Part shown: positions 1 to 5,619 of the stretch, one piece after another | Position numbering within the stretch: the stretch's first letter is position 1 | Layout of the letters: each line of letters begins with the position of its first letter | Assembly: GCA_003488325.1 (NCBI GenBank) | Contig: DNLZ01000084.1 | Location: 1 to 6,983 of the forward strand | Length of the DNA stretch: 6,983 nt | Direction: 5' to 3' | Origin: Planctomycetaceae bacterium | GTDB lineage: Bacteria; Planctomycetota; Planctomycetia; Pirellulales; UBA1268 | Program-made: the position numbers and the translations under genes | The notes under the pieces: model-generated | Database searches by the model: none | Seen by the model: the letters and a program-made list of their open reading frames with translations, nothing else | Told to the model about the DNA's origin: nothing

Positions 1-53
1 CGCGGGGCATGGTTTGCGGCCGCACGGTCGGCGGGTGCGCTCTAGGCTTGTCG

Positions 54-60
54 TGAGGAA
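54..60 (+). promoter_or_regulatory. Shine-Dalgarno-like site for the first gene
   Basis: The purine stretch TGAGGAA ends 8 nt before the ATG at 69. This is a normal spacing and supports ATG 69 as the start of the first gene. I could not pick out convincing -35/-10 boxes in the 68 nt available, so the promoter may lie further upstream. Confidence 0.5.
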
Positions 61-68
61 CTCTCGGC

Positions 69-677
69 ATGACGCTCCCGCCCGCCACACTGCGCGATCC
101 GTCCGTGCACCCCGCGCCGTCACGCTCGTGGCGGCTTGTGGTGTCGCTCGCGATCGGGGTCTACCTGGCCGCCGTCGTCATGCCGCCCCTCGCCGGACCT
201 CCGCCGGCGAGCGAACTCGCGGGAGCGATGATGCAGCCGCTCAGGCCGCTCGTGGGCCTCCTGCACCTCGGGCACGGCTACCGTTTCTTCGCGCCCAATC
301 CCGGTCCGGGGCACACGATCCGCTGGACGCTCACGCGGACTGACGGTGTCACGCTGACCGGGTCGATTCCCGACGCGGTGACGGATCGCCCCCGGCTGCT
401 CTATCACCGGCGGTTCATGGTGAGCGAAAAGATCGCCACGCTCGTTCCCCCACTCGATGCGCCCGCGGACGTGCGCGACGCGGCGAAGCGAGACTGGGGG
501 CCGCTCGTCAGGGGCGTGGCGACGAACGTGCTGCGGACGCATGGCGACGGACGACTCAGCCTGGAACTCGTGGAGCACTACCTCCCGGCTCCCGACGAGG
601 TGCTCGCAGGGACCGTCGAGCCGGACGTCGTCACGCCGCTCGGCGTCTACGAGAGGCGAGGAGAGGTGGGCCGATGA
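69..677 (+). CDS. Small membrane-anchored protein, partner of the HTTM protein
   Basis: This 202-residue protein belongs to no family I can name, and its function is unknown. It has a proline-rich N-terminus (1-20), one likely transmembrane segment or uncleaved signal anchor (about 22-41, WRLVVSLAIGVYLAAVVMPP), and then a soluble domain of about 150 residues. The most striking motif is HGYRFFAPNPGPG at 69-81, followed by IRWTL, a stretch LLYHRRFMVSEK (110-121), and a C-terminal HYLPAPDEVLAGTVEPD. From memory, similar FFAP...PGP proteins sit beside HTTM proteins in planctomycetes; I cannot verify this here. Its stop overlaps the start of the HTTM gene (ATGA, 674-677), which suggests translational coupling and joint function at the membrane. 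ATG 69 is preferred because a GAGGAA lies 8 nt upstream and the TM segment then sits close to the N-terminus. The ORF is clearly coding (overlap, composition, hydrophobic anchor); only the role is open. Confidence 0.85.
   Translation: MTLPPATLRDPSVHPAPSRSWRLVVSLAIGVYLAAVVMPPLAGPPPASELAGAMMQPLRPLVGLLHLGHGYRFFAPNPGPGHTIRWTLTRTDGVTLTGSIPDAVTDRPRLLYHRRFMVSEKIATLVPPLDAPADVRDAAKRDWGPLVRGVATNVLRTHGDGRLSLELVEHYLPAPDEVLAGTVEPDVVTPLGVYERRGEVGR
658..666 (+). promoter_or_regulatory. Strong Shine-Dalgarno site for the HTTM gene
   Basis: GAGGAGAGG lies inside the end of the upstream gene, 7 nt before ATG 674. It is the best ribosome-binding site in the window. It fixes the start of the HTTM gene and shows that this gene can be initiated independently as well as by coupling. 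Confidence 0.7.
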
Positions 678-1720
678 TCCTGGGCATGGACGACGGGCAG
701 ACCGGGCGGGCGGAACGCGGCTGGTGCGGCGAGTGGATCGCTGCCTGGGACCGCTTCTTCTTCACACCCGCCGACCCGCTTCCGCTCGCGCTGATCCGCA
801 TCTGCACCGGCCTCCTCCTGACGTGGTCGAGCGTCGTCTGGCTGCTCGACATCGACGCGTTCTTCGGCGTCGATGGCTGGCTGGCTCCGCACGAGGTATG
901 GCGGATGAACGACCAGCCGTGGCAGTGGAGTCTCTACTTCGCCGCGTGGTCGCCGACCGCGATGCGGGTCGTCGCCGGTGTCACGCTCGTCGCCGCGATC
1001 CTGCTCACCGTCGGCCTCGCGACGCCGCTCGCGGCGATCACGGCGGCCGTCGGATTCATCAGCGCCGCGAATCGCGCTCCGCTCAACGTGTTCGGCTTCG
1101 ACGACACGCTCGGCCTGCTGCTGCTGCCGCTCGCGATCGGCCCGTCGGGGGCCCGGCTGTCGATCGACGGCCTGCTGGCGGCAGGGCTGCCGGGCGCGCG
1201 GGTGGAGGAAGCCCCGTCGGTGCGGGCCAACGTGGCCCTGCGGCTCATCCAGCTGCACCTCTGCGTCGTCTACTTCTTCTCGGGCTGCGGCAAGCTGCTC
1301 GGGGCGAGCTGGTGGGACGGCACCGCAATCTGGGGCGCCGTGGCCAATGGCCAGTATCGGACGCTCGACATGACCGGTCTGGCACGGCATCCGCTGCTGA
1401 CCAACGCCCTCACCCTCGGCACGCTGTTCTGGGAGGTCGCCTACCCGGCGATCGTCTGGCCCCGGCTGACCCGCCGGGTCGCGCTGGGCATGGCGGTGGC
1501 GGTGCACTTGGGGATTGGCGTCGCGATGGGCATGATGGAGTTCGGTCTGGCCATGATCACCGCCAATCTCGCCTTTCTCTCCGCCCCCGTCGTCGCGGCG
1601 TCGCTGGCCGTCGTGACGGGTAGCCGGCTCGATTCGTCCAGTTCCGGAACGTCGTTCCGGTCGTCCGCCCGCACGTCGCCGGGCATGTCTCCGCGTCAGG
1701 GAACCCAGGCTCATCCATGA
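674..1720 (+). CDS. HTTM domain (vitamin K-dependent gamma-carboxylase-like) integral membrane protein
   Basis: This 348-residue polytopic membrane protein resembles the HTTM family, the bacterial relatives of the membrane part of vitamin K-dependent gamma-glutamyl carboxylase. Hydrophobic segments are visible at about 36-58, 98-117, 118-132, 143-157, 188-205, 246-263, 269-288 and 290-315. Family hallmarks are the early PLALIRICTGLLL helix, GVDGWLAP (65-72), RAPLN (134-138) and, most diagnostic, the block QLHLCVVYFFSGCGKL (193-208) continuing into WWDGTAIW. In that block, K207 appears to line up with the proposed catalytic base lysine of human GGCX (recalled alignment). Whether bacterial members carboxylate anything is generally unknown, and no C-terminal lumenal domain of the GGCX type is present. 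From about residue 317 the protein ends in a Ser/Thr/Arg-rich hydrophilic tail with no family look. The gene overlaps the partner gene upstream and asd downstream, each by ATGA. Other names such as DoxX-like would fit less well. Confidence 0.8.
   Translation: MILGMDDGQTGRAERGWCGEWIAAWDRFFFTPADPLPLALIRICTGLLLTWSSVVWLLDIDAFFGVDGWLAPHEVWRMNDQPWQWSLYFAAWSPTAMRVVAGVTLVAAILLTVGLATPLAAITAAVGFISAANRAPLNVFGFDDTLGLLLLPLAIGPSGARLSIDGLLAAGLPGARVEEAPSVRANVALRLIQLHLCVVYFFSGCGKLLGASWWDGTAIWGAVANGQYRTLDMTGLARHPLLTNALTLGTLFWEVAYPAIVWPRLTRRVALGMAVAVHLGIGVAMGMMEFGLAMITANLAFLSAPVVAASLAVVTGSRLDSSSSGTSFRSSARTSPGMSPRQGTQAHP
1641..1660 (+). repeat. Hairpin-forming repeat in the 3' end of the HTTM gene
   Basis: The 10-nt perfect palindrome GTTCCGGAAC (1641-1650) is followed after GTC by a second GTTCCGG copy (1654-1660). 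The RNA can therefore fold as CCGGAAC-GTC-GTTCCGG, a 7-bp perfect stem with a 3-nt loop (1644-1660), or pair through the palindrome alone. No T-tract follows, so it does not look like an intrinsic terminator. It lies in the part of the gene encoding the Ser-rich tail, about 57 nt before the asd start. A role in mRNA processing or in modulating asd expression is only a possibility. Confidence 0.5.
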
Positions 1721-2757
1721 TCGACACGCTCGCCGTCGTCGGCGCCACCGGCGCCGTGGGAAGGATCATCGTCGAACTCCTGCTCGCGCGGCAGTTTCCC
1801 GCCCGCCGGATACGGCTCCTCGCTTCCGAGCGGTCCGCCGGTCGGCCGCTCGAGGTGGCCGGCGCCCGTCTCGACGTGGAGGTGCTGCGGCCCGACTCGT
1901 TCGTCGGCGTCGACGTCGCCATCGGCAGCACGCCGGACGAGGTCGCGGCGGAGTTCGTGCCGTGGGCCGTCGAGCGCGGCACGGTGGTCATCGACGAGAG
2001 CGCCTTCTTCCGCATGCGCCCCGACGTGCCGCTCGTCATCCCCGAGGTCAATCCCGAGGCCATCGCCTCCCATCGCGGCATCATCGCCAGTCCCAACTGC
2101 TCGACGACGCAGATGGTCATGGCCCTCAAGCCCCTGCACGACGCCGCCCGGGTGCGGCGGGTCGTCGTGAGCACCTACCAGGCGGTGAGCGGGGCGGGGC
2201 TCGCGGCCACCCGGGAACTGGAGCAGGCCACCGCCGCCTGGCTCGCCGCGGAGCCGGAGCCGCGGCAGATCTTCCCGCATCCGATCGCTGCGAATCTCAT
2301 CCCGCAGATCGGTTCGCCCCGATCCGGCGGTGTGACGAGCGAGGAACAGAAGATGGTGCTCGAAACGCGGAAGATCCTCGGCGATGAAGCGATCGGCGTG
2401 TGCGCGACGTGCGTCCGCGTGCCGGTCGCCCACGGACACAGCGAGTCGATCGTCGTGGAGACGGAGCGACCGCTGTCGGCCGAGGAGGCGCGGCGGTTGC
2501 TCGCCGCCGCCCCCGGCATCGTGGTCGACGACGATCTCGCCGCGAAGCGCTACCCGACGCCCCGGGCGTGCAGCGGTCGCGACGAGGTCTTCGTGGGCCG
2601 CATTCGCGAGGACGAGTCCGCCCCGAACAGCCTCGCGTTCTGGTGCGTGTCCGACAACCTGCGGAAGGGTGCCGCGACGAACGCGGTGCAGATCGCGGAG
2701 CACCTCGCCAAGGGCAAGGTCGATCGCGGCGCGACGGTCGGGGCCGCACGGGGATGA
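1717..2757 (+). CDS. asd: Aspartate-semialdehyde dehydrogenase
   Basis: This cytosolic enzyme makes aspartate-4-semialdehyde from aspartyl-4-phosphate with NADPH. It is the branch point to lysine/diaminopimelate, threonine and methionine. The 346 residues match the usual family length. The N-terminal nucleotide-binding fold starts with VVGATGAVGR (7-16). The catalytic cysteine is C128 in SPNCSTTQ. The STYQAVSGAG block (152-161) carries the conserved Q155. The signature TCVRVPVAHGHS gives substrate-binding R234 and catalytic H241. The C-terminal SDNLRKGAATNA (312-323) is also conserved. One small deviation is C229 at a position where the PROSITE-type signature usually has S, A, D or N. ATG 1717 overlaps the HTTM stop (ATGA) and places the Rossmann strand right at the N-terminus, so the start is secure although the SD (AGGGAA, 1698-1703) is weak. 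It likely depends on coupled translation. The gene looks complete and functional. Confidence 0.97.
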   Translation: MIDTLAVVGATGAVGRIIVELLLARQFPARRIRLLASERSAGRPLEVAGARLDVEVLRPDSFVGVDVAIGSTPDEVAAEFVPWAVERGTVVIDESAFFRMRPDVPLVIPEVNPEAIASHRGIIASPNCSTTQMVMALKPLHDAARVRRVVVSTYQAVSGAGLAATRELEQATAAWLAAEPEPRQIFPHPIAANLIPQIGSPRSGGVTSEEQKMVLETRKILGDEAIGVCATCVRVPVAHGHSESIVVETERPLSAEEARRLLAAAPGIVVDDDLAAKRYPTPRACSGRDEVFVGRIREDESAPNSLAFWCVSDNLRKGAATNAVQIAEHLAKGKVDRGATVGAARG

Positions 2758-3638
2758 CCGCGCAGGCCGCGGACCCATCGCCGGGAGATGGATCGTCCGG
2801 GCGGCATGGGCCCGACGACACGTCGCGGGGCGATGGACGAACGCGGGGCGTGTGCCTGCGGCTGGCGTACGAGGGGACGGGCTTCTCCGGCTGGCAGACC
2901 CAGCCGGGGCGGCGCACGGTGCAGGGCGCGCTCGCAGCCGCGATCCGGGCGGTCTCGGGGGAGGAGGTGCGGCCGCGTGGTACGAGCCGCACCGACGCGG
3001 GCGTGCACGCGATGGACCAGGTCACGGCCTTCACGACCGCGAGCGGCCTCGATGCGGCCACGTGGGCCCGGGCCCTCGAGGCCACGCTTCCCGTCGACGT
3101 CGCCGTCGTCTCCGCCCGCGACGTGGATCCGGGCTTCGATCCCATCGCGGCCGCCGTGGCGAAGCGGTATCGCTATCGGATTCATGACGCGCCCGCCCGC
3201 CCTGTGCTCGCGCGTCACCTGGTGTGGCGGTGGCGGGGCCGTCTCGAGTGCGACCGCATGGTCGAGGCCGCGCGGCACCTTGTGGGCGAGCACGATTTCA
3301 CGTCGTTCGAGAAGACCCCCTCCACAAGGGTGTCGAAAGTGCGCACAATCCACGCACTGGAGGTCCGACGATCGGCCGACCAGACGGGCGGCGACGCGGA
3401 CGAGATCTGGATCGAGGTGGAGGGAAACGGCTTCCTCCACAACATGGTGCGGATCATCGCGGGTTCACTCGTGATGGTGGGCGCCGGTCGGCGTCCCGCC
3501 GGATGGATCGCCGACGCACTCGCTGCCCGCAGCCGCCCCGCCGCCGGACCAACCGCGCCTCCGCACGGTCTCGTGCTCGCCGTCACCCGCCTGAGCCCCG
3601 ATCCATGGCACGTCTCCCCGAGCAGCTTGGGTCGGTGA
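2754..3638 (+). CDS. truA: tRNA pseudouridine synthase A
   Basis: TruA isomerises uridines to pseudouridine at positions 38-40 of the tRNA anticodon stem. With ATG 2754 the protein has 294 residues. The core begins near residue 32 with VCLRLAYEGTGFSGWQTQPG. The catalytic aspartate is D81 in GTSRTDAGVHAMDQ. KRYRYRI (137-143) supplies the conserved aromatic residue. DFTSF (181-185), GNGFLHNMVRIIAGSL (224-239) and the C-terminal GPTAPPHGLVL (265-275) are all family blocks. ATG 2754 overlaps the asd stop as ATGA, matching the arrangement of the two preceding junctions. It gives an N-terminal hydrophilic extension of about 31 residues (rich in G, D, S, P) that the enzyme core does not need. GTG 2850, in frame, would give a more typical length but has no clear SD. 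The 3' end runs 34 nt into the kinase gene. Confidence 0.96.
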   Translation: MTAQAADPSPGDGSSGRHGPDDTSRGDGRTRGVCLRLAYEGTGFSGWQTQPGRRTVQGALAAAIRAVSGEEVRPRGTSRTDAGVHAMDQVTAFTTASGLDAATWARALEATLPVDVAVVSARDVDPGFDPIAAAVAKRYRYRIHDAPARPVLARHLVWRWRGRLECDRMVEAARHLVGEHDFTSFEKTPSTRVSKVRTIHALEVRRSADQTGGDADEIWIEVEGNGFLHNMVRIIAGSLVMVGAGRRPAGWIADALAARSRPAAGPTAPPHGLVLAVTRLSPDPWHVSPSSLGR

Positions 3639-4471
3639 GGCTCGTACGCCAGATCGGCAGCGGCCGCAACTGCCAGGTGTGGGAGGGACGCGACGGGGTC
3701 GAGGAGCGTGCGGTGGCCGTCAAGGTCGTGGCGCCCCAGCGGGCCGATGATCCGCGGGAGCGGGCGCTCCTGCAGCACGAATGCCGCGTGGGTCGCACCC
3801 TCGACCACGAGGCCGTGATTCGCATCGACCGCTTCGCGGTCGACGAGGGGCTCCCGCACGTCGTGATGGAGTATTACCCGCACCCGAATCTGAAGAAGCT
3901 GCTGACGGCCGGCAGGGAAGGCCTCGAGTGGGTCGCGCAGCCGATCGCGCTGCAGGTCGCGCTCGCGCTCGATCACGTACACGCGCGGGGCTGGGTGCAC
4001 CGCGACGTGAAGCCCGACAACGTGCTCGCCGCCCCCGACGGCAGGGCGAAGCTCATTGATCTCGCCATCGCCGCCAGGGCGCGGGGATTCCTCGGCCGCC
4101 TCTTCGGGGGCGCGCCGCCGAAGGGCACGCCGAGCTACATGTCCCCCGAGCAGATCCGCGGCCGACCCCTCGACGCGAGATCCGATATCTACTCGCTCGG
4201 CTGCGTGCTTTTCGAACTGATCGCGGGGCGGCCTCCGTTCACCGCATCGACCACGAACGACCTCCTCAATCGCCACGTCGCCGCGGCGATTCCGGCGGTG
4301 GAGGCGTCCAATCGGCACGCGACGTCGGCGGCATCCGACCTGATCCGCAGGATGCTCGCGAAGCGGCCGGAAGACCGGCCGCGCACGATGCAGGCGGTGG
4401 CCGCCGAACTGCGGGGCATCCGCCTCTTCGACCACGTGCCACACCGGGAGATGCCCTCGCTTTCGCGTTGA
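3605..4471 (+). CDS. Small cytosolic Hanks-type Ser/Thr protein kinase
   Basis: The 288 residues form a eukaryotic-like kinase domain with nothing attached: no transmembrane segment, PASTA or WD repeat is visible, so it should be cytosolic. In order: glycine-rich loop IGSGRNCQVWEG (17-28); VAVK with K40; helix-C glutamate probably E59; catalytic loop HRDVKPDN (D134, K136, N139); metal-binding D152; activation segment ending in GTPSYMSPE (174-182); SDIYSLGCVLFEL with D194; and a helical C-lobe with RPEDRPR. Two motifs deviate: the third loop glycine is C23, and DFG reads DLA. The residues essential for catalysis (K40, D134, N139, D152) are present, so activity is plausible. ATG 3605 lies 34 nt inside truA and keeps the LPEQLGSVRLVRQIG lead-in usual for these kinases. 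GTG 3635 would create a GTGA overlap with the truA stop but removes that lead-in. There is no obvious SD for either. Substrates are unknown; the neighbour accA may be coincidental. Confidence 0.93.
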   Translation: MARLPEQLGSVRLVRQIGSGRNCQVWEGRDGVEERAVAVKVVAPQRADDPRERALLQHECRVGRTLDHEAVIRIDRFAVDEGLPHVVMEYYPHPNLKKLLTAGREGLEWVAQPIALQVALALDHVHARGWVHRDVKPDNVLAAPDGRAKLIDLAIAARARGFLGRLFGGAPPKGTPSYMSPEQIRGRPLDARSDIYSLGCVLFELIAGRPPFTASTTNDLLNRHVAAAIPAVEASNRHATSAASDLIRRMLAKRPEDRPRTMQAVAAELRGIRLFDHVPHREMPSLSR

Positions 4472-4495
4472 CGGCGATCCTGCGCCCGGGCGAAA

Positions 4496-4532
4496 CTGCT
4501 CGCTTCGTCCGTCCGGCCCCCGTCACGAGCAG
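4496..4532 (+). repeat. Inverted repeat in the accA leader
   Basis: CTGCTCG (4496-4502) and CGAGCAG (4526-4532) are exact complements separated by 23 nt, ending 5 nt before the accA ATG. A stem would cover the region where a ribosome-binding site should lie, and no good SD is otherwise visible there. In DNA this GC-rich, a 7-bp match can arise by chance. Confidence 0.3.
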
Positions 4533-4537
4533 CAGCG

Positions 4538-5509
4538 ATGGCACAGGGACTGCACCGCCTCCCCCTCGAGAAGCCGATCGTCGAACTCGAGGACCGCATC
4601 GCGGCGCTCGAGCGGGCCCCGCTCGGGGCCCAGCAGCCCGACGACATCCGCCGGCTCAAGCGGGAGCTCGTGGAGGTGCAGCGGCAGATCTTCGACAGCC
4701 TCGACCCGTGGCAGACCGTCGAGGTGGCCCGCCATCCCGACCGCCCGAAGACGAGCGACTATCTCCGGCTGGTCTTCGACGAGTTCGTCGAGCTCCATGG
4801 CGACAAATCGTTCGGGGACGACCGGGCGATGCTCACGGGCTTCGCGAAACTCGATCAGCACAAGGTGATGGTGATCGGTCACGAGAAGGGGAAGACGCTC
4901 GCGGAGCGGCAGGCCTGCCACTTCGGGTGCGCGCACCCCGAGGGCTACCGCAAGGCGATGGGCAAGATGCGTCTGGCGGCGAAGTACGGCCTGCCGGTCA
5001 TCTGCCTCATCGACACGCCGGGGGCCTATCCGGGCGTCGGCGCCGAGGAACGTGGTCAGGCCCAGGTCATCGCCGAGAGCATGTTCCTCATGGCGACGCT
5101 CCCGGTGCCGATCGTGTGCGTCGTGATCGGCGAGGGTGGATCGGGCGGGGCGCTCGGCATCGGCGTGGGCGACCGCGTGGCGATGCTCGAGCACGCCTAC
5201 TACAGCGTCATCAGCCCCGAGGGCTGCGCCGGCATCCTGTGGAAGAGCGTCGAGTTCAAGGCCGAGGCGGCGCGAGCGCTGCGATTCCGCTCGCGCGATC
5301 TCGCGGAGTTCGGCGTCGTCGATGCGGTGATCGACGAGCCGGCGGGCGGCGCCCACCGTCACCCGCGGCAGATGGCGATCCGGCTGAAGATGTTCCTCGT
5401 GCGGACGCTCAAAGACCTGGTGGACCGGCCCCGCGACGACCTCGTCGCCCAGCGATACGAACGGTTCCGGCGGATGGGCGTCTTCCTCGAAGAGCCGCAG
5501 GCCGTCTGA
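4538..5509 (+). CDS. accA: Acetyl-CoA carboxylase carboxyltransferase subunit alpha
   Basis: AccA pairs with AccD to transfer the carboxyl group from carboxybiotin to acetyl-CoA, giving malonyl-CoA for fatty-acid synthesis. The 323 residues match the usual bacterial length of about 320. The N-terminus LEKPIVELEDRIAALE leads into a helical region. Family blocks follow: ARHPDRPKTSDY (64-75), ELHGDKSFGDD (85-95), IGHEKGKT (113-120), HPEGYRKA (133-140), LIDTPGAYPGVGAEERGQ (157-174), the oxyanion-type glycine block GEGGSGGALGIGVGD (198-212), and SVISPEGCAGILWKS (223-237). GGAHRHP near 270 is also typical. No AccD, AccB or AccC gene is in the window, so the partner subunits are encoded elsewhere. 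The start ATG 4538 gives the standard N-terminus. It lies 66 nt after the kinase stop, so accA may be read from the same transcript or from its own promoter, which I cannot identify. Confidence 0.97.
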   Translation: MAQGLHRLPLEKPIVELEDRIAALERAPLGAQQPDDIRRLKRELVEVQRQIFDSLDPWQTVEVARHPDRPKTSDYLRLVFDEFVELHGDKSFGDDRAMLTGFAKLDQHKVMVIGHEKGKTLAERQACHFGCAHPEGYRKAMGKMRLAAKYGLPVICLIDTPGAYPGVGAEERGQAQVIAESMFLMATLPVPIVCVVIGEGGSGGALGIGVGDRVAMLEHAYYSVISPEGCAGILWKSVEFKAEAARALRFRSRDLAEFGVVDAVIDEPAGGAHRHPRQMAIRLKMFLVRTLKDLVDRPRDDLVAQRYERFRRMGVFLEEPQAV

Positions 5510-5513
5510 AACA

Positions 5514-5565
5514 GTGGTTTCGCCCCGCGTCGACCCTCCGGAGGGTGGTTTTCGATCTCGACCCC
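5514..5565 (+). repeat. Imperfect spaced direct repeat between accA and pncB
   Basis: GTGGTTTCG then TCGACCC (5514-5536) recurs as GTGGTTTTCG then TCGACCCC (5545-5565). The two units have similar inner spacing and are about 31 nt apart. A pair of regulator sites ahead of pncB is conceivable, but the unit matches no operator I know. It could also be chance or a small duplication. Confidence 0.3.
5533..5552 (+). terminator. Possible weak intrinsic terminator after accA
   Basis: The perfect 14-nt palindrome ACCCTCCGGAGGGT (5533-5546) can form a 5-bp stem with a CCGG loop. It is followed by GG and TTTT (5549-5552). It sits 24 nt past the accA stop, a sensible place for a terminator or attenuator. 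The stem is short and the T-run is only four bases and offset by two G, so termination would be partial at best. The palindrome could equally be a dimer-binding operator. Confidence 0.35.
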
Positions 5566-5619
5566 GGCTGGGCCTCGTGTCGCCGGAACGGGCAGGGGAC
5601 TCGACGCGGACGGAAACCG

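Noticed and set aside
1..56. Possible 3' end of an upstream gene on the + strand, with stops at 43-45 or 54-56 depending on frame
   Set aside because: Fewer than 20 codons are visible in either frame, neither is recognisable, and nothing favours one over the other.
1644..1660. The hairpin at the end of the HTTM gene as an intrinsic terminator
   Set aside because: It is inside the coding region, no T-run follows, and asd starts by overlap immediately downstream.
647..1714. Long minus-strand open frame opposite the HTTM gene
   Set aside because: Its translation is Arg/Asp/Gly/His-rich low complexity with no motif, while the + strand encodes a clear polytopic membrane protein with family blocks.
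1711..2778. Long minus-strand open frame opposite asd
   Set aside because: It mirrors asd over nearly its full length, as expected from GC-biased third positions. Asd has all its catalytic motifs on the + strand.
3635..4471. GTG 3635 as the kinase start, giving a 4-nt GTGA overlap with truA like the other junctions
   Set aside because: It would delete the LPEQLGS lead-in that usually precedes the first strand of these kinases, and it has no better SD than ATG 3605. It remains a minor possibility.
4468..5619. Long open frame in front of pncB that could make a fused protein of about 800 residues
   Set aside because: It runs across accA in another frame and its translation is Arg/Gly/Ala-rich, typical of a high-GC shadow. 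AccA is unmistakable in its own frame and PncB has a normal N-terminus at ATG 5620.
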